NCBI RefSeq assembly: GCF_000685075.1
Contig: NZ_BAYD01000036.1
Span: 30,051 to 94,050, forward strand
Source of the DNA: Paraburkholderia oxyphila NBRC 105797
GTDB taxonomy: Bacteria; Pseudomonadota; Gammaproteobacteria; Burkholderiales; Burkholderiaceae
DNA length: 64,000 nt
Direction of reading: 5' to 3'
The notes below the pieces were generated by a model. That model saw nothing but the letters and a program-made list of their open reading frames with translations. It did not search any database and was not told where the DNA came from. The translations under genes and the position numbers were made by a program. Below are positions 1 through 8,519 of the stretch, piece by piece (the first letter of the stretch is position 1; every line of letters starts with the position of its first letter).

Positions 1-75
1 CCCGGCCAACGCGGATTTACGGTCGGTGGGTTGCCCGGCCTCACCGTCCACGTCAATACCACGACTCATTTTCAT
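1..75 (-). CDS. N-terminal fragment of a gene cut by the window edge
   Basis: Reading leftwards from an ATG at 75 (a second in-frame ATG is at 69), the frame stays open to base 1 and gives 25 residues starting MKMSRGIDVDGEAGQ. No strong ribosome-binding site is visible upstream. A soluble polar leader like this precedes the first membrane helix in several transporter families, but too little is present to name the protein. The 270 bases between this start and the Rieske stop codon hold no other gene I can support. Confidence 0.35.
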   Translation of the reverse strand, partial: MKMSRGIDVDGEAGQPTDRKSALAG

Positions 76-345
76 GATGGATTCAACAGCAAAAGCAAGG
101 GGGTTAAACGCGATAGGCGGCGGCAAGAGCGCGCTGCCAGGGCACTCGCGTTGCCGCTGTTACGAGCCGTCATGTCTTCGGGATTGCAGGAAATCGTGAT
201 TCGCGAGGTTTTACGGCCAGATTTGATACCACTCTCCTCGATTTCTTGTTCACCTGCCACGTCGATCCAACGAGGCCTCCTTGTAGCGCGCATCCGTTTT
301 CTCCAGAGGACCATGTGGCATCGACTTACCCAAAAGACCGTCGGA

Positions 346-1602
346 TCAGACGCCGTGCGCCTTGAGGCGCGCGGCATACCAGTCAACGAATTGGTCGACG
401 TAGGTTTCGGTGAACGGCGAATACGGCCCGGGGATGTAACCCGGATCCTGCGCGCCGCGGTGGTTGATGGCTACCAGACTAGCGTCCTGCGCGTTCGTAG
501 CGACCCAAACCTCAGTGAGTTTGTTGACGTCATAGTCCACCCCCTCAATAGCGTCAGCGTGTACGAGCCACTTCGTGCGCACCAACGTCTTTTCCGGAGT
601 GAGAGGGATGATGTACGAAATCATTGCGTGATCGCTCATCACATGCGTCCACGAGTTGTGAGTCCACATGTGCGTGTCGCCAAGGTCGCGCCGAGACGAA
701 CGACCCAGAAGCTTTTGGCACGCCACCTTGGTGTCCATGGTCTGCGATTCGCCGCATCCGGCGATGACCAGACGTTGAGTGCGAAACTGCGTCGCCACAT
801 CTCCGCCCAATTCTTCGACGGGCGAGCATAGCAATCCTTCCTTCTCCCAACCCTGCTGGCTTGCGTCGTTGCGCTTGTGGTAATCGTCGAGCGCGCGCAG
901 CGATTCTTCCGTCATTTCGTCTGTGCTGAAGCCGAAGTCCTCAGGCAGAAAAGATACCGTCAGTTCCGGGTGCCCCGCCTCGCAGTGGTAACACTCCCGG
1001 TTGTTTTCCATGACAAGCTTCCAGTTGCCATCCTCAATAATCTCAGCTTCATGCGCAATCTTCGTGTTCTGTAAGTCATACGGAGCAAAGCGCGGCGCCA
1101 TCGTTGCTTCCAGCTTTCCGATGTCAGCCGGCGGTTCGTCTGCGAGACAGACAAACACGTGGGTTCCGACGACTTTAGTGTGAACCGGCAACAGGCTGCG
1201 ACACGTTGGGTCAAAATGCTTACCCATGTGTTTCGTGTGACACAAGCTTCCATCAAGGTCATACGTCCACTGATGGTACGGGCATACCAACTTGCCCACC
1301 GTCGACTTGCCTGCGTCCTTCAAGCGCGCGCCACGGTGACGGCAGACGTTGCGGAAAGCACGAATGTTCTCATCGTCGTCCCGTACGAGGATGATGGACG
1401 CTTTGCCGATATCGACAACGGAGACGTCACCCGGTTCGGGTATGTCCGCCGTCACGCCGACCAGGATCCAGTGCTTGTGAAAGAAAACATCAACGTCAGT
1501 ATCGAAAATATCCGATCGGATAAAAACCTCTCCAGGCAATCCGCACCCTGACTCACGGCTCCTGATCAGCTCACCAAGGGACTTCAACTGAACTTCTGAC
1601 AT
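346..1602 (-). CDS. Rieske non-heme iron oxygenase, alpha subunit (glycine-betaine demethylase type, GbcA-like)
   Basis: A 418-residue ring-hydroxylating-type oxygenase subunit. The Rieske [2Fe-2S] ligands are C87-x-H89 (CRHRG) and C107-x2-H110 (CPYHQW). The catalytic iron site is in ENNRECYHCEAGH, with H206 and H211. In this subfamily (GbcA, stachydrine and choline oxygenases) the enzyme removes a methyl group from a quaternary amine as formaldehyde, using electrons from a ferredoxin reductase. That reductase is probably the gene at 13956. The start was set at 1602 because GGAGAAAGACA lies just upstream; an in-frame extension to 1689 has no such signal. The exact betaine substrate is inferred from the neighbouring importer and cannot be read from the protein. 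Confidence 0.85.
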   Translation of the reverse strand: MSEVQLKSLGELIRSRESGCGLPGEVFIRSDIFDTDVDVFFHKHWILVGVTADIPEPGDVSVVDIGKASIILVRDDDENIRAFRNVCRHRGARLKDAGKSTVGKLVCPYHQWTYDLDGSLCHTKHMGKHFDPTCRSLLPVHTKVVGTHVFVCLADEPPADIGKLEATMAPRFAPYDLQNTKIAHEAEIIEDGNWKLVMENNRECYHCEAGHPELTVSFLPEDFGFSTDEMTEESLRALDDYHKRNDASQQGWEKEGLLCSPVEELGGDVATQFRTQRLVIAGCGESQTMDTKVACQKLLGRSSRRDLGDTHMWTHNSWTHVMSDHAMISYIIPLTPEKTLVRTKWLVHADAIEGVDYDVNKLTEVWVATNAQDASLVAINHRGAQDPGYIPGPYSPFTETYVDQFVDWYAARLKAHGV

Positions 1603-1775
1603 TGTCTTTCTCCAACGTTGATGGGGATACGGGGACTTCGAATGTTCCCGCGTTATCGGCAGTATTCGATTGCCGAGAAACGACGTCAATGCGCTTTATT
1701 TTCGTGAACGTATAACTTTGGTTTATGGCCACCCGATACGCGCAAACTCATGGTCCAGCGCACGCAGGCAAACCA

Positions 1776-2708
1776 TCACGTGACCCCTGCAGCAGTTCGC
1801 AGCAACTCCATGAGCGTTTTAATGGTCGGCGTGATCGCTCGACCATGAGGCACAACCATGTAATAGGCGTCTCGCAAGGGGAGCGAAGCGTCCGTGAGGC
1901 GGACGAGTTCTCCGGAAGCCAGATGTTCGTGAAGCAACCTGCCCCAACCCAGCGCAACACCCTGCCCCAGTCGTGCCGCCTGAATGGCATCGGTGTAAAG
2001 GCAGGTGCGAATCCCGTAATTGAGCTTGGTCGAATGTGCGCCGATGGCCCTGAACCATTCTTCCCATGTCAGCCAACCCTCGGACGTTGGGTCGTACGCA
2101 ATTAGCGTCATATTCGCCAACTCCTCCAGCGACCCCGGCGCGCCGTACTCATCTTTCCAGGCTGGCGAACATACCGGAAATACCTGCTCATCGAACAGCA
2201 GATGCGCTGTCCCGTCACTCCAGTTTCCATTGCCCCAGCGCACCTCGACATCCACCTCGTTGCGACGAAGGTCCGCAGTAAACATCGTAGTGGTGAGTCG
2301 AAGGCGCAGATTCGGTTGAAGGCGTTTGAGCCTCGCGAGACTCGGCATCAGCCGGAAATGCGAGAACGCCGCTGTCGTTGCCAGCACGAGCTCGTCGTTG
2401 CCCTCGATTCCAGCCGACAGGCGGTCGAACACGCCTGCGATTTTTCCCATCGCCTCCGAAACAACGGCGTACAACGCCTCGCCTTCGTTGGTCAACGCGG
2501 TCGTGCGGTGCAGTCGGTCCAGCAACCTTACCCCGAGCAACTCCTCGAGTAACCTGATCTGCCGACTGACGGCTGCCTGCGTCACGCCAAGCTCTGAAGC
2601 CGCATTCGTGAAGCTTCGTAGCCGCGCCACCGCCTCGAATTCGACCAGTGCCGTGAGCGAAGGGATGAGTCGCCGATAGCCCTTCGCACCGTCCATCGCT
2701 ACTTTCAT
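1776..2708 (-). CDS. LysR-family transcriptional regulator (GcvA-like)
   Basis: About 310 residues. The N-terminal winged helix-turn-helix reads LTALVEFEAVARLRSFTNAA followed by TQAAVSRQI and LEELLGVRLLDR, the usual LysR DNA-binding signature. A substrate-binding-fold effector domain follows. The gene lies between a betaine-type binding protein and the Rieske oxygenase, all on the same strand, so it probably controls one or both in response to a betaine. ATG 2708 is the most upstream ATG compatible with the family N-terminus; its Shine-Dalgarno is weak, and ATG 2696 is an alternative. Confidence 0.85.
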   Translation of the reverse strand: MKVAMDGAKGYRRLIPSLTALVEFEAVARLRSFTNAASELGVTQAAVSRQIRLLEELLGVRLLDRLHRTTALTNEGEALYAVVSEAMGKIAGVFDRLSAGIEGNDELVLATTAAFSHFRLMPSLARLKRLQPNLRLRLTTTMFTADLRRNEVDVEVRWGNGNWSDGTAHLLFDEQVFPVCSPAWKDEYGAPGSLEELANMTLIAYDPTSEGWLTWEEWFRAIGAHSTKLNYGIRTCLYTDAIQAARLGQGVALGWGRLLHEHLASGELVRLTDASLPLRDAYYMVVPHGRAITPTIKTLMELLRTAAGVT

Positions 2709-2832
2709 TGTGGGACCATGAGTGGAAAGCGCTTCTATACCTATACCGAAGTACCGAGGGCCATCAACATCTTCCGTTGACGACTCGCCGCCCGGACGCG
2801 AACAGCGAGTCAAAAGCCGCCGTTGACTGCCT

Positions 2833-3834
2833 TTACAACGATGCCTTGATTTTCTCCGCTGCGGCCGGCGTTACCCACTTGGTCCAGACATCCTGCTTTT
2901 CCTTGAGGAAGCGCTTCGCCCCATCTTCGCCAGTCGCCTGGTTGTCCGTCATCCAGGTCATGACTTGCTCGACGTCAGCGGTCTTGAACGTCCGTGTATC
3001 CAGGTACTTCATGACATCTGGGCTGGCGTTTGCCGCAAATGATTTGGTAAAGAGGGTGTACAACCGCCCCACCGGCCACCCTGTCGGCTTCGGGTCAGGG
3101 CAGTTCGCCACCGTCGTACACCGCTTCCACTCGGCCTGGTCGACAGGGGTGCTCACGTCCAGTCTGACCATCTTGTATTTGCCAAGCAGGGAGGTAGGCG
3201 ACCAATAGATGCCGAGCCACGGCTGTTTGTGCTCGTAGGCCTTCGCGATCGATCCGTCCAGGCCCGCCGCCGAGCCCGTATCGATCAGCTTGAACCCCGC
3301 CTGGGCACCCTTGTACGCCTTGAACAGTTGAGCACCGTTGACTGTCATGCCCCACCCCTGCGGGCCGTTAAAAACCGCACCTTTGCCCGGATCCTCGGGG
3401 TCCGCGAAGATTTCCGGATGCTTCAAGGCATCCTGAAACGTCTTGATGTCAGGATGCGCGTCCGCAACGTATTTGGGGATGTAAAATCCCATGACTGCGC
3501 CTTCCTGAATCGTCTTTGCCCCCATGATGACCTTCTTGTCATCAATCCCCTGTTTGACGATTGTGGGCAGCAAATCGATGGCCCCTTCCGACACAATGTC
3601 CGGTGTGCCCTTGTTCACCATCGATGTAATCGTCGGAACCGTGTCTCCAATCACTGTATTCACCTGACAGCCATAACCTTCCTCAAGAATCGTTTTGTCC
3701 ACGGCGGACTCGAGTTCGGCACTCTGCCAGTTCATGCTTGCAATCGTCACGCTCCCGCAACCGGCGGCGTTGGCCTGCGTGCTACCGCAGAAAACTCCAG
3801 CTGCGACCAGTGTCCCTAGAAATTTCAGTTTCAT
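2833..3834 (-). CDS. Periplasmic betaine-type substrate-binding protein, divergent paralog
   Basis: A 333-residue OpuAC/ProX/ChoX-type binding protein with a signal peptide (cleavage near ANA-AG, residue 24). It aligns over its whole length, without gaps near the pocket, with the binding protein at 7450. The N-terminal cage tryptophan is kept (MNWQ, W36). The second expected cage tryptophan (PEVWTDN in the paralog, W85) is alanine here (SEGAID), and a nearby tryptophan is F117. It stands alone, with no permease or ATPase beside it. It may bind a different ligand and share the importer encoded at 5376-7371, or act as a sensor. The start has a good ribosome site (GAAGGA). The AT-rich 3870-3960 just upstream is the likely promoter. 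Confidence 0.9.
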   Translation of the reverse strand: MKLKFLGTLVAAGVFCGSTQANAAGCGSVTIASMNWQSAELESAVDKTILEEGYGCQVNTVIGDTVPTITSMVNKGTPDIVSEGAIDLLPTIVKQGIDDKKVIMGAKTIQEGAVMGFYIPKYVADAHPDIKTFQDALKHPEIFADPEDPGKGAVFNGPQGWGMTVNGAQLFKAYKGAQAGFKLIDTGSAAGLDGSIAKAYEHKQPWLGIYWSPTSLLGKYKMVRLDVSTPVDQAEWKRCTTVANCPDPKPTGWPVGRLYTLFTKSFAANASPDVMKYLDTRTFKTADVEQVMTWMTDNQATGEDGAKRFLKEKQDVWTKWVTPAAAEKIKASL

Positions 3835-4102
3835 TGCAGTTCCTTCAAGAGTTGCCGGACCTACCCCGGTATGCGTTGAACTAAGTGTTGATCAGATTTT
3901 TATTTGAATAGCATTACTACATAATTATTATGATTTTTGATGTGACTATTCGAATTAACGGCGTTGCGACCTGAAAACCCTATCCACCTATCCAAACGAC
4001 TTCGCGAAACCCGTGCCACGTTGCAAATGTAATACCGGGCTACTCACATTAAGCAAGGTTCCTTTCTTACCCTGCGGGTAGCCCAGCACGGATTCCGGGC
4101 AG

Positions 4103-5350
4103 CTAGCGGTATACCGCGAAGCGCTTCGTCAGCTCGGCGACCTGCGCCTTCACGCGCTCGATCGTGGCTGCGTCTTCCGGATTGTCGAGCACGTCGGCAA
4201 TCAGGTTGCCCACCTGCTCGGCTTCCTTCACGCCGAAGCCACGCGTCGTCATCGCCGGCGAGCCGAGGCGGATGCCGCTCGTCACGAACGGCTTTTCCGG
4301 GTCGTTCGGGATCGCGTTCTTGTTCACCGTGATGTGCGCGGCGCCCAGCACGGCTTCGGCGGCCTTGCCCGTGATCTTCTTCGCGCGCAGGTCCACCAGC
4401 ATCACGTGGCTTTCCGTGCGACCCGAGACGATGCGCAGGCCACGCTTGACCAGCGTTTCGGCCAGCACGCGGGCGTTCTCGACCACCTGCTGCTGGTATT
4501 CCTTGAATGCCGGCGAGAGCGCTTCCTTGAACGCCACCGCCTTGCCCGCGATCACGTGCATGAGCGGACCGCCCTGGATGCCCGGGAAGATTGCCGAGTT
4601 GATCTGTTTCTCGTATTCGGCCTTCATCAGGATCACGCCGCCGCGCGGGCCGCGCAGGCTCTTGTGCGTGGTCGTGGTGACGAAGTCGGCGAACGGCACC
4701 GGGTTCGGGTAGACGCCCGCGGCGATGAGGCCCGCGTAGTGCGCCATGTCGACCATCAGGTACGCGCCCACGCTCTTCGCGATCTTCGAAAGACGCTCGA
4801 AGTCGATGCGCAGCGCAAATGCCGAGGCACCCGCCACGATCAGCTTGGGCTTGTGCTCCTGCGCGAGCTTTTCGGCGGCGTCGTAATCGATGTCTTCGGC
4901 TTCGTTCAGGCCGTAGCTCACGACGTTGAACCACTTGCCCGACATGTTGACCGGCGAGCCGTGCGTGAGGTGGCCGCCGTGCGCGAGGCTCATGCCCATG
5001 ATGGTGTCGCCCGGCTTGAGCATGGCGAAGAACACACCCTGGTTGGCCTGCGAGCCCGAGTTCGGCTGGACGTTGGCGGCTTCGGCGCCGAACAGTTCCT
5101 TCACGCGGTCGATCGCGAGCTGCTCGACGACGTCCACGTATTCGCAGCCGCCGTAGTAGCGCTTGCCGGGATAGCCTTCGGCGTACTTGTTGGTGAGCTG
5201 CGAGCCCTGCGCGGCCATGACCGCGGGAGACGTGTAGTTTTCTGACGCGATGAGCTCGATGTGCTCTTCCTGGCGGCGGTTCTCCTGCTTGATCGCCCTA
5301 AGCAAATCGGGATCTACAGCTTCGAGGGTGTGTTCGGCTCGATTAAACAT
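4103..5350 (-). CDS. glyA: Serine hydroxymethyltransferase
   Basis: A 415-residue, full-length PLP enzyme that interconverts glycine plus 5,10-methylene-THF with serine plus THF in the cytoplasm. The Schiff-base lysine is K230 in TTTTHK. The ELIASENYTSP, YAEGYPGKRYYGG and GIRLGSPAMTTRG motifs are intact. The start is ATG 5350 (upstream GTGGAAAA), 25 bases after the ABC ATPase stop, so it is the last gene of the betaine-import unit. In betaine catabolism GlyA disposes of the final glycine and one-carbon units, which fits. Codon use is distinctly more GC-rich than in the neighbouring transporter genes. This is probably a second glyA copy besides a housekeeping one, which the window cannot show. 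Confidence 0.96.
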   Translation of the reverse strand: MFNRAEHTLEAVDPDLLRAIKQENRRQEEHIELIASENYTSPAVMAAQGSQLTNKYAEGYPGKRYYGGCEYVDVVEQLAIDRVKELFGAEAANVQPNSGSQANQGVFFAMLKPGDTIMGMSLAHGGHLTHGSPVNMSGKWFNVVSYGLNEAEDIDYDAAEKLAQEHKPKLIVAGASAFALRIDFERLSKIAKSVGAYLMVDMAHYAGLIAAGVYPNPVPFADFVTTTTHKSLRGPRGGVILMKAEYEKQINSAIFPGIQGGPLMHVIAGKAVAFKEALSPAFKEYQQQVVENARVLAETLVKRGLRIVSGRTESHVMLVDLRAKKITGKAAEAVLGAAHITVNKNAIPNDPEKPFVTSGIRLGSPAMTTRGFGVKEAEQVGNLIADVLDNPEDAATIERVKAQVAELTKRFAVYR

Positions 5351-5375
5351 GGTTTTCCACAATTGATGATGTCTT

Positions 5376-6491
5376 TCATGCACGAGAAACGGCTACCCGC
5401 GCGTCGACACAGTCGCCCACATCGGGCCGCACATGACCAGTCTCGGATGTTCCTTCCTGAGTAGTCAGCGCACAAGCCAATTGACGGAGACTCACGGTGC
5501 CAAGCGGCAGATTACCCTCCCCGACAACGTCCAAATGGTCAATTTCCGGATCGTGCGTCAGCACCGAAATCGCATCCTCGATCGTCGTCCCAGCTGCAAT
5601 GGACCTGCCAACCGCGGCAATTCCCGGGCGCAACGGAGACATGACCGCCTCGACGCACACGACGCGCCCGCGATTCACCTGCTTGACGAAGTTGCTCACA
5701 TACTCGTCGGCCGGGCGCAGGACGATGTCCTGCTTTGTCCCTTGCTGAACGATATTTCCATCGCGCAAGATAGCGATCTGATCGCCGAGCCGAAGCGCTT
5801 CATCCAGATCGTGGGTAATGAAGACAATCGTCTTGCGGATTTCCTTTTGAAGGTCCAAAAGCACGGTTTGCATATCCATGCGAATCAACGGATCGAGCGC
5901 GGAATAGGCTTCGTCCATCAGCAGAACCGGCGCATCCAATGCAAGCGCGCGCGCCAAACCCACGCGTTGTTGCATGCCACCCGACAACTGATTCGGATAG
6001 CGTTGCTCAAATCCCTTGAGACCGACACGCTCAATCCATCTCATCGCTGTCTCGACTGATGCGGAGCGCGCGACGCCGCAAATCTCGAGACCGTAGACGA
6101 CGTTGTCCAGCACATTACGGTGGGGAAGAAGTGCAAACTTCTGAAATACCATCGCCGTTTGGCGCCGACGAAACTCACGCAGATCCTTTTCCTTCATCTT
6201 GCACACATCGACGCCGCCGATCAGCACTTCACCGGCCGTAGGGTCAATCAATCGATTGATGTGCCGGATAAGCGTGGACTTGCCTGAACCAGACAGGCCC
6301 ATGATCACCTGAATGGATCCCGCGGGAATATCCAGATTAATGTTACGCAAGCCAAGTACGTGGCCGGACTGCGCGAGCAAATCAGCCTTGGAAAGACCGC
6401 CTTTCACGGCGTCGACATAAGACGCGCCCTTTGGACCGAAGATCTTGTAGAGATTGCGGATCTTGATCCCGCCAGAATTGATGTCAGCCAT
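5376..6491 (-). CDS. Glycine-betaine/proline-betaine ABC transporter ATPase (ProV/OpuAA type)
   Basis: A 371-residue ATPase. Walker A is GLSGSGKST (residues 65-73), the Q-loop follows, the signature is LSGGMQQR and Walker B is VLLMDEAYSALD. It has the long N-terminal extension before Walker A and the C-terminal CBS-like tail (DHLDVVGEGN) seen in ProV. It powers import with the permease whose stop codon it overlaps by 8 bases. ATG 6491 (MADINSGG) was chosen over a longer in-frame extension because the overlap implies coupled translation and the family N-terminus starts here. Confidence 0.93.
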   Translation of the reverse strand: MADINSGGIKIRNLYKIFGPKGASYVDAVKGGLSKADLLAQSGHVLGLRNINLDIPAGSIQVIMGLSGSGKSTLIRHINRLIDPTAGEVLIGGVDVCKMKEKDLREFRRRQTAMVFQKFALLPHRNVLDNVVYGLEICGVARSASVETAMRWIERVGLKGFEQRYPNQLSGGMQQRVGLARALALDAPVLLMDEAYSALDPLIRMDMQTVLLDLQKEIRKTIVFITHDLDEALRLGDQIAILRDGNIVQQGTKQDIVLRPADEYVSNFVKQVNRGRVVCVEAVMSPLRPGIAAVGRSIAAGTTIEDAISVLTHDPEIDHLDVVGEGNLPLGTVSLRQLACALTTQEGTSETGHVRPDVGDCVDARVAVSRA

Positions 6492-7371
6492 GGACGACCT
6501 CCTGATGCTTTTGGAGCCGCTTGCCATACGCCTGGCTGACTCGGTCAAAGATGACCGCAATGCCCACGATGGCGAGACCGTTAAAGATGCCGAGTGTGAA
6601 ATACTGGTTTGCAATGGCCTTCAGCACGGGCTGCCCAAGACCCTGAACACCAATCATCGCGGCGACGACCACCATCGCCAGAGCCATCATGATGGTCTGA
6701 TTGACCCCAGCCATGATCGTCGGCAGAGCAAGAGGCAGTTGAACCTTCAACAGCCGCTGCCAGCTCGATGAGCCAAACGCGTCGGCCGCCTCGAGAATGT
6801 CCTTGTCGACAAGACGGATACCAAGATTGGTCAAGCGTATCATCGGTGGGATTGCGTAGATGACGACAGCGATCAGGCCAGGCACGCGTCCGATGCCCAA
6901 CAACATCACCACGGGGATCAAATAGACGAAACTCGGCATGGTTTGCATCACGTCGAGAACCGGGTCGACCAGCCTGCGAGCCCGGTCCGATCTCGCCATC
7001 AGAATGCCGATTGGCAAGCCGATGATGATCGACAGGAGCGTACAGACGAAGATCATGGACACGGTTCGCATCGTGTCCTCCCACATGTCGAGATAGCCAA
7101 TCGCGGCGAGTGTGACAAGGCACCCGACGACAATCTTCCAGTTTCTGCTGGCGACCCACGCCACGGCGAGAATCAGCAGCATGATAATCGGCCACGGGGT
7201 CTGCGTCATAAAGCGTTCTGACGCCATCAAGAATTGCTGAAGCGGGTGGAACGCTGCATCGATGGGGTCACCATACGCGGCCGTAAAGGCTCGAAAACCG
7301 TCATCGATTGACCGCTTCATATTGAGAAGCGCGTCGTCCTGCATGTGTGGGAATCTGGTTAGCCAGTTCAT
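6484..7371 (-). CDS. Betaine ABC transporter permease (ProW type)
   Basis: A 295-residue inner-membrane permease with several hydrophobic segments and the BPD permease EAA motif (EAADAFGSS, then LPLALPTIMAG), which contacts the ATPase. The start at 7371 (MNWLTRFPH) is preceded by GGAGGAAGTAGAC, an excellent ribosome site; more upstream in-frame starts lack one. It sits 78 bases after the binding protein at 7450 and overlaps the ATPase gene downstream. Together the three form one complete quaternary-amine (possibly also DMSP) importer. Confidence 0.93.
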   Translation of the reverse strand: MNWLTRFPHMQDDALLNMKRSIDDGFRAFTAAYGDPIDAAFHPLQQFLMASERFMTQTPWPIIMLLILAVAWVASRNWKIVVGCLVTLAAIGYLDMWEDTMRTVSMIFVCTLLSIIIGLPIGILMARSDRARRLVDPVLDVMQTMPSFVYLIPVVMLLGIGRVPGLIAVVIYAIPPMIRLTNLGIRLVDKDILEAADAFGSSSWQRLLKVQLPLALPTIMAGVNQTIMMALAMVVVAAMIGVQGLGQPVLKAIANQYFTLGIFNGLAIVGIAVIFDRVSQAYGKRLQKHQEVVHG

Positions 7372-7449
7372 GTCTACTTCCTCCATTCCAGAACCATATG
7401 TGGCACTTTTCACCGCACCGAAGAATTCGGTAACGTAAGCCAACCCGGT

Positions 7450-8454
7450 TCACAGAGACGCGTTGATGCGGTCAGCTGCGTCTTTAGATACCCATTTAGT
7501 CCATACATTCTTGTTATCCTTCAAGAAATGCTTGGCACCATCCTCTCCGGTAGCCTGGTTTGCAGTCATCCAGGCCATCAACTGGTTCACTGTCGCGTTG
7601 CTCCAGGCGCGCGTATTCAGGTACTGCATGACGTCTGGACTGGTGGCCGACGCAAAACGCTTGGTAACGAATGTATAGACGGGGTCCGACGTTTGCCAGC
7701 CAGTCGGCTTGGGATCGGGGCAATTTGCTTTCGTGGTACATCGCCGCCATTCCGCCTCGTTAAACGGTACGCCGGGGTCAAGGCGTACCATCGGATATTT
7801 CCCAAGCAGTGCTGTGGGCGACCAGTAGTAAGCAACCAATCCTTGCTTGTGTTGATATGCCTTGGCGATAGCACTGTCGAGCCCAGCGGCGGAGCCCGTG
7901 TCAACCAGTTCAAAGTTGTCTTTATCGGCCTTGAATGCTTTGAAGAGTTGAGCCGTGATAACTGTCCAGCCCCAACCTTGCGGGCCGTTGTAGATAGCCC
8001 CTTTCTTCGGGTCATCAGGTGCAGGGAACAACTCCGGGTGTTTCAGCACGTCCGCAATGGTTTTTATTTCGGGATGCTTGTCGGCTACATATTTCGGGAT
8101 GAACCACCCGTTCATACCGCCATCGGAGATTACCTTGGCGGTCTGCTGCAGTTTCCCTTCCGCCAACCCGCGCTTCACGACATCCGGAACGTTGTCTGTC
8201 CAGACTTCGGGCGCGATATCCGGCTGACCTTTTTCCACCATCGAGGTGATGGTTGGCACAGTGTCACCTGTCGATACTTCAGCATCGCAACCATAGCCTT
8301 GGTTAAGGATGATCTTGTCGACTGCAGCTAGTACCTCGGCGCTTTGCCAGTTCATGCTTGCTATGGTTACGTGCCCGCAGGACCCGGCGTAAGAAACCGG
8401 CGCCCAGGCAACAAGGCCAAGCGCTGCGCAAAGAGAGAAGCTGATTGCTTTCAT
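7450..8454 (-). CDS. Betaine-type ABC transporter substrate-binding protein
   Basis: A 334-residue periplasmic protein with a signal peptide (cleavage near SYA-GS). The aromatic cage residues expected of ChoX/ProX-type proteins are visible: W36 (MNWQSAE), W85 (PEVWTDN) and the YWSPT motif, plus W117 and Y122. A cysteine pair (C27 and C56) may form a disulfide. AAGGGG precedes ATG 8454. It is the first transporter gene, 65 bases after the FAD oxidase, and is clearly the cognate partner of the permease and ATPase that follow. Likely ligands are glycine betaine, proline betaine, hydroxyproline betaine or DMSP; the pocket alone does not tell these apart. Confidence 0.93.
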   Translation of the reverse strand: MKAISFSLCAALGLVAWAPVSYAGSCGHVTIASMNWQSAEVLAAVDKIILNQGYGCDAEVSTGDTVPTITSMVEKGQPDIAPEVWTDNVPDVVKRGLAEGKLQQTAKVISDGGMNGWFIPKYVADKHPEIKTIADVLKHPELFPAPDDPKKGAIYNGPQGWGWTVITAQLFKAFKADKDNFELVDTGSAAGLDSAIAKAYQHKQGLVAYYWSPTALLGKYPMVRLDPGVPFNEAEWRRCTTKANCPDPKPTGWQTSDPVYTFVTKRFASATSPDVMQYLNTRAWSNATVNQLMAWMTANQATGEDGAKHFLKDNKNVWTKWVSKDAADRINASL

Positions 8455-8519
8455 TTTCAAAACCCCTTTAATTCCTGAAAAACGTACCGGCTCGAATTCA
8501 TACATGAAAATATGATTCA

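Noticed and set aside
31..831. 266-codon + strand open frame at the window start
   Set aside because: It runs antisense to the Rieske gene, has no ribosome site and encodes no recognisable domain; the opposite strand has all the Rieske ligands.
4044..5245. Long open frames on both strands across glyA
   Set aside because: They are GC-rich shadows of glyA codons; the translated sequences are Arg/Gly/His-rich without motifs.
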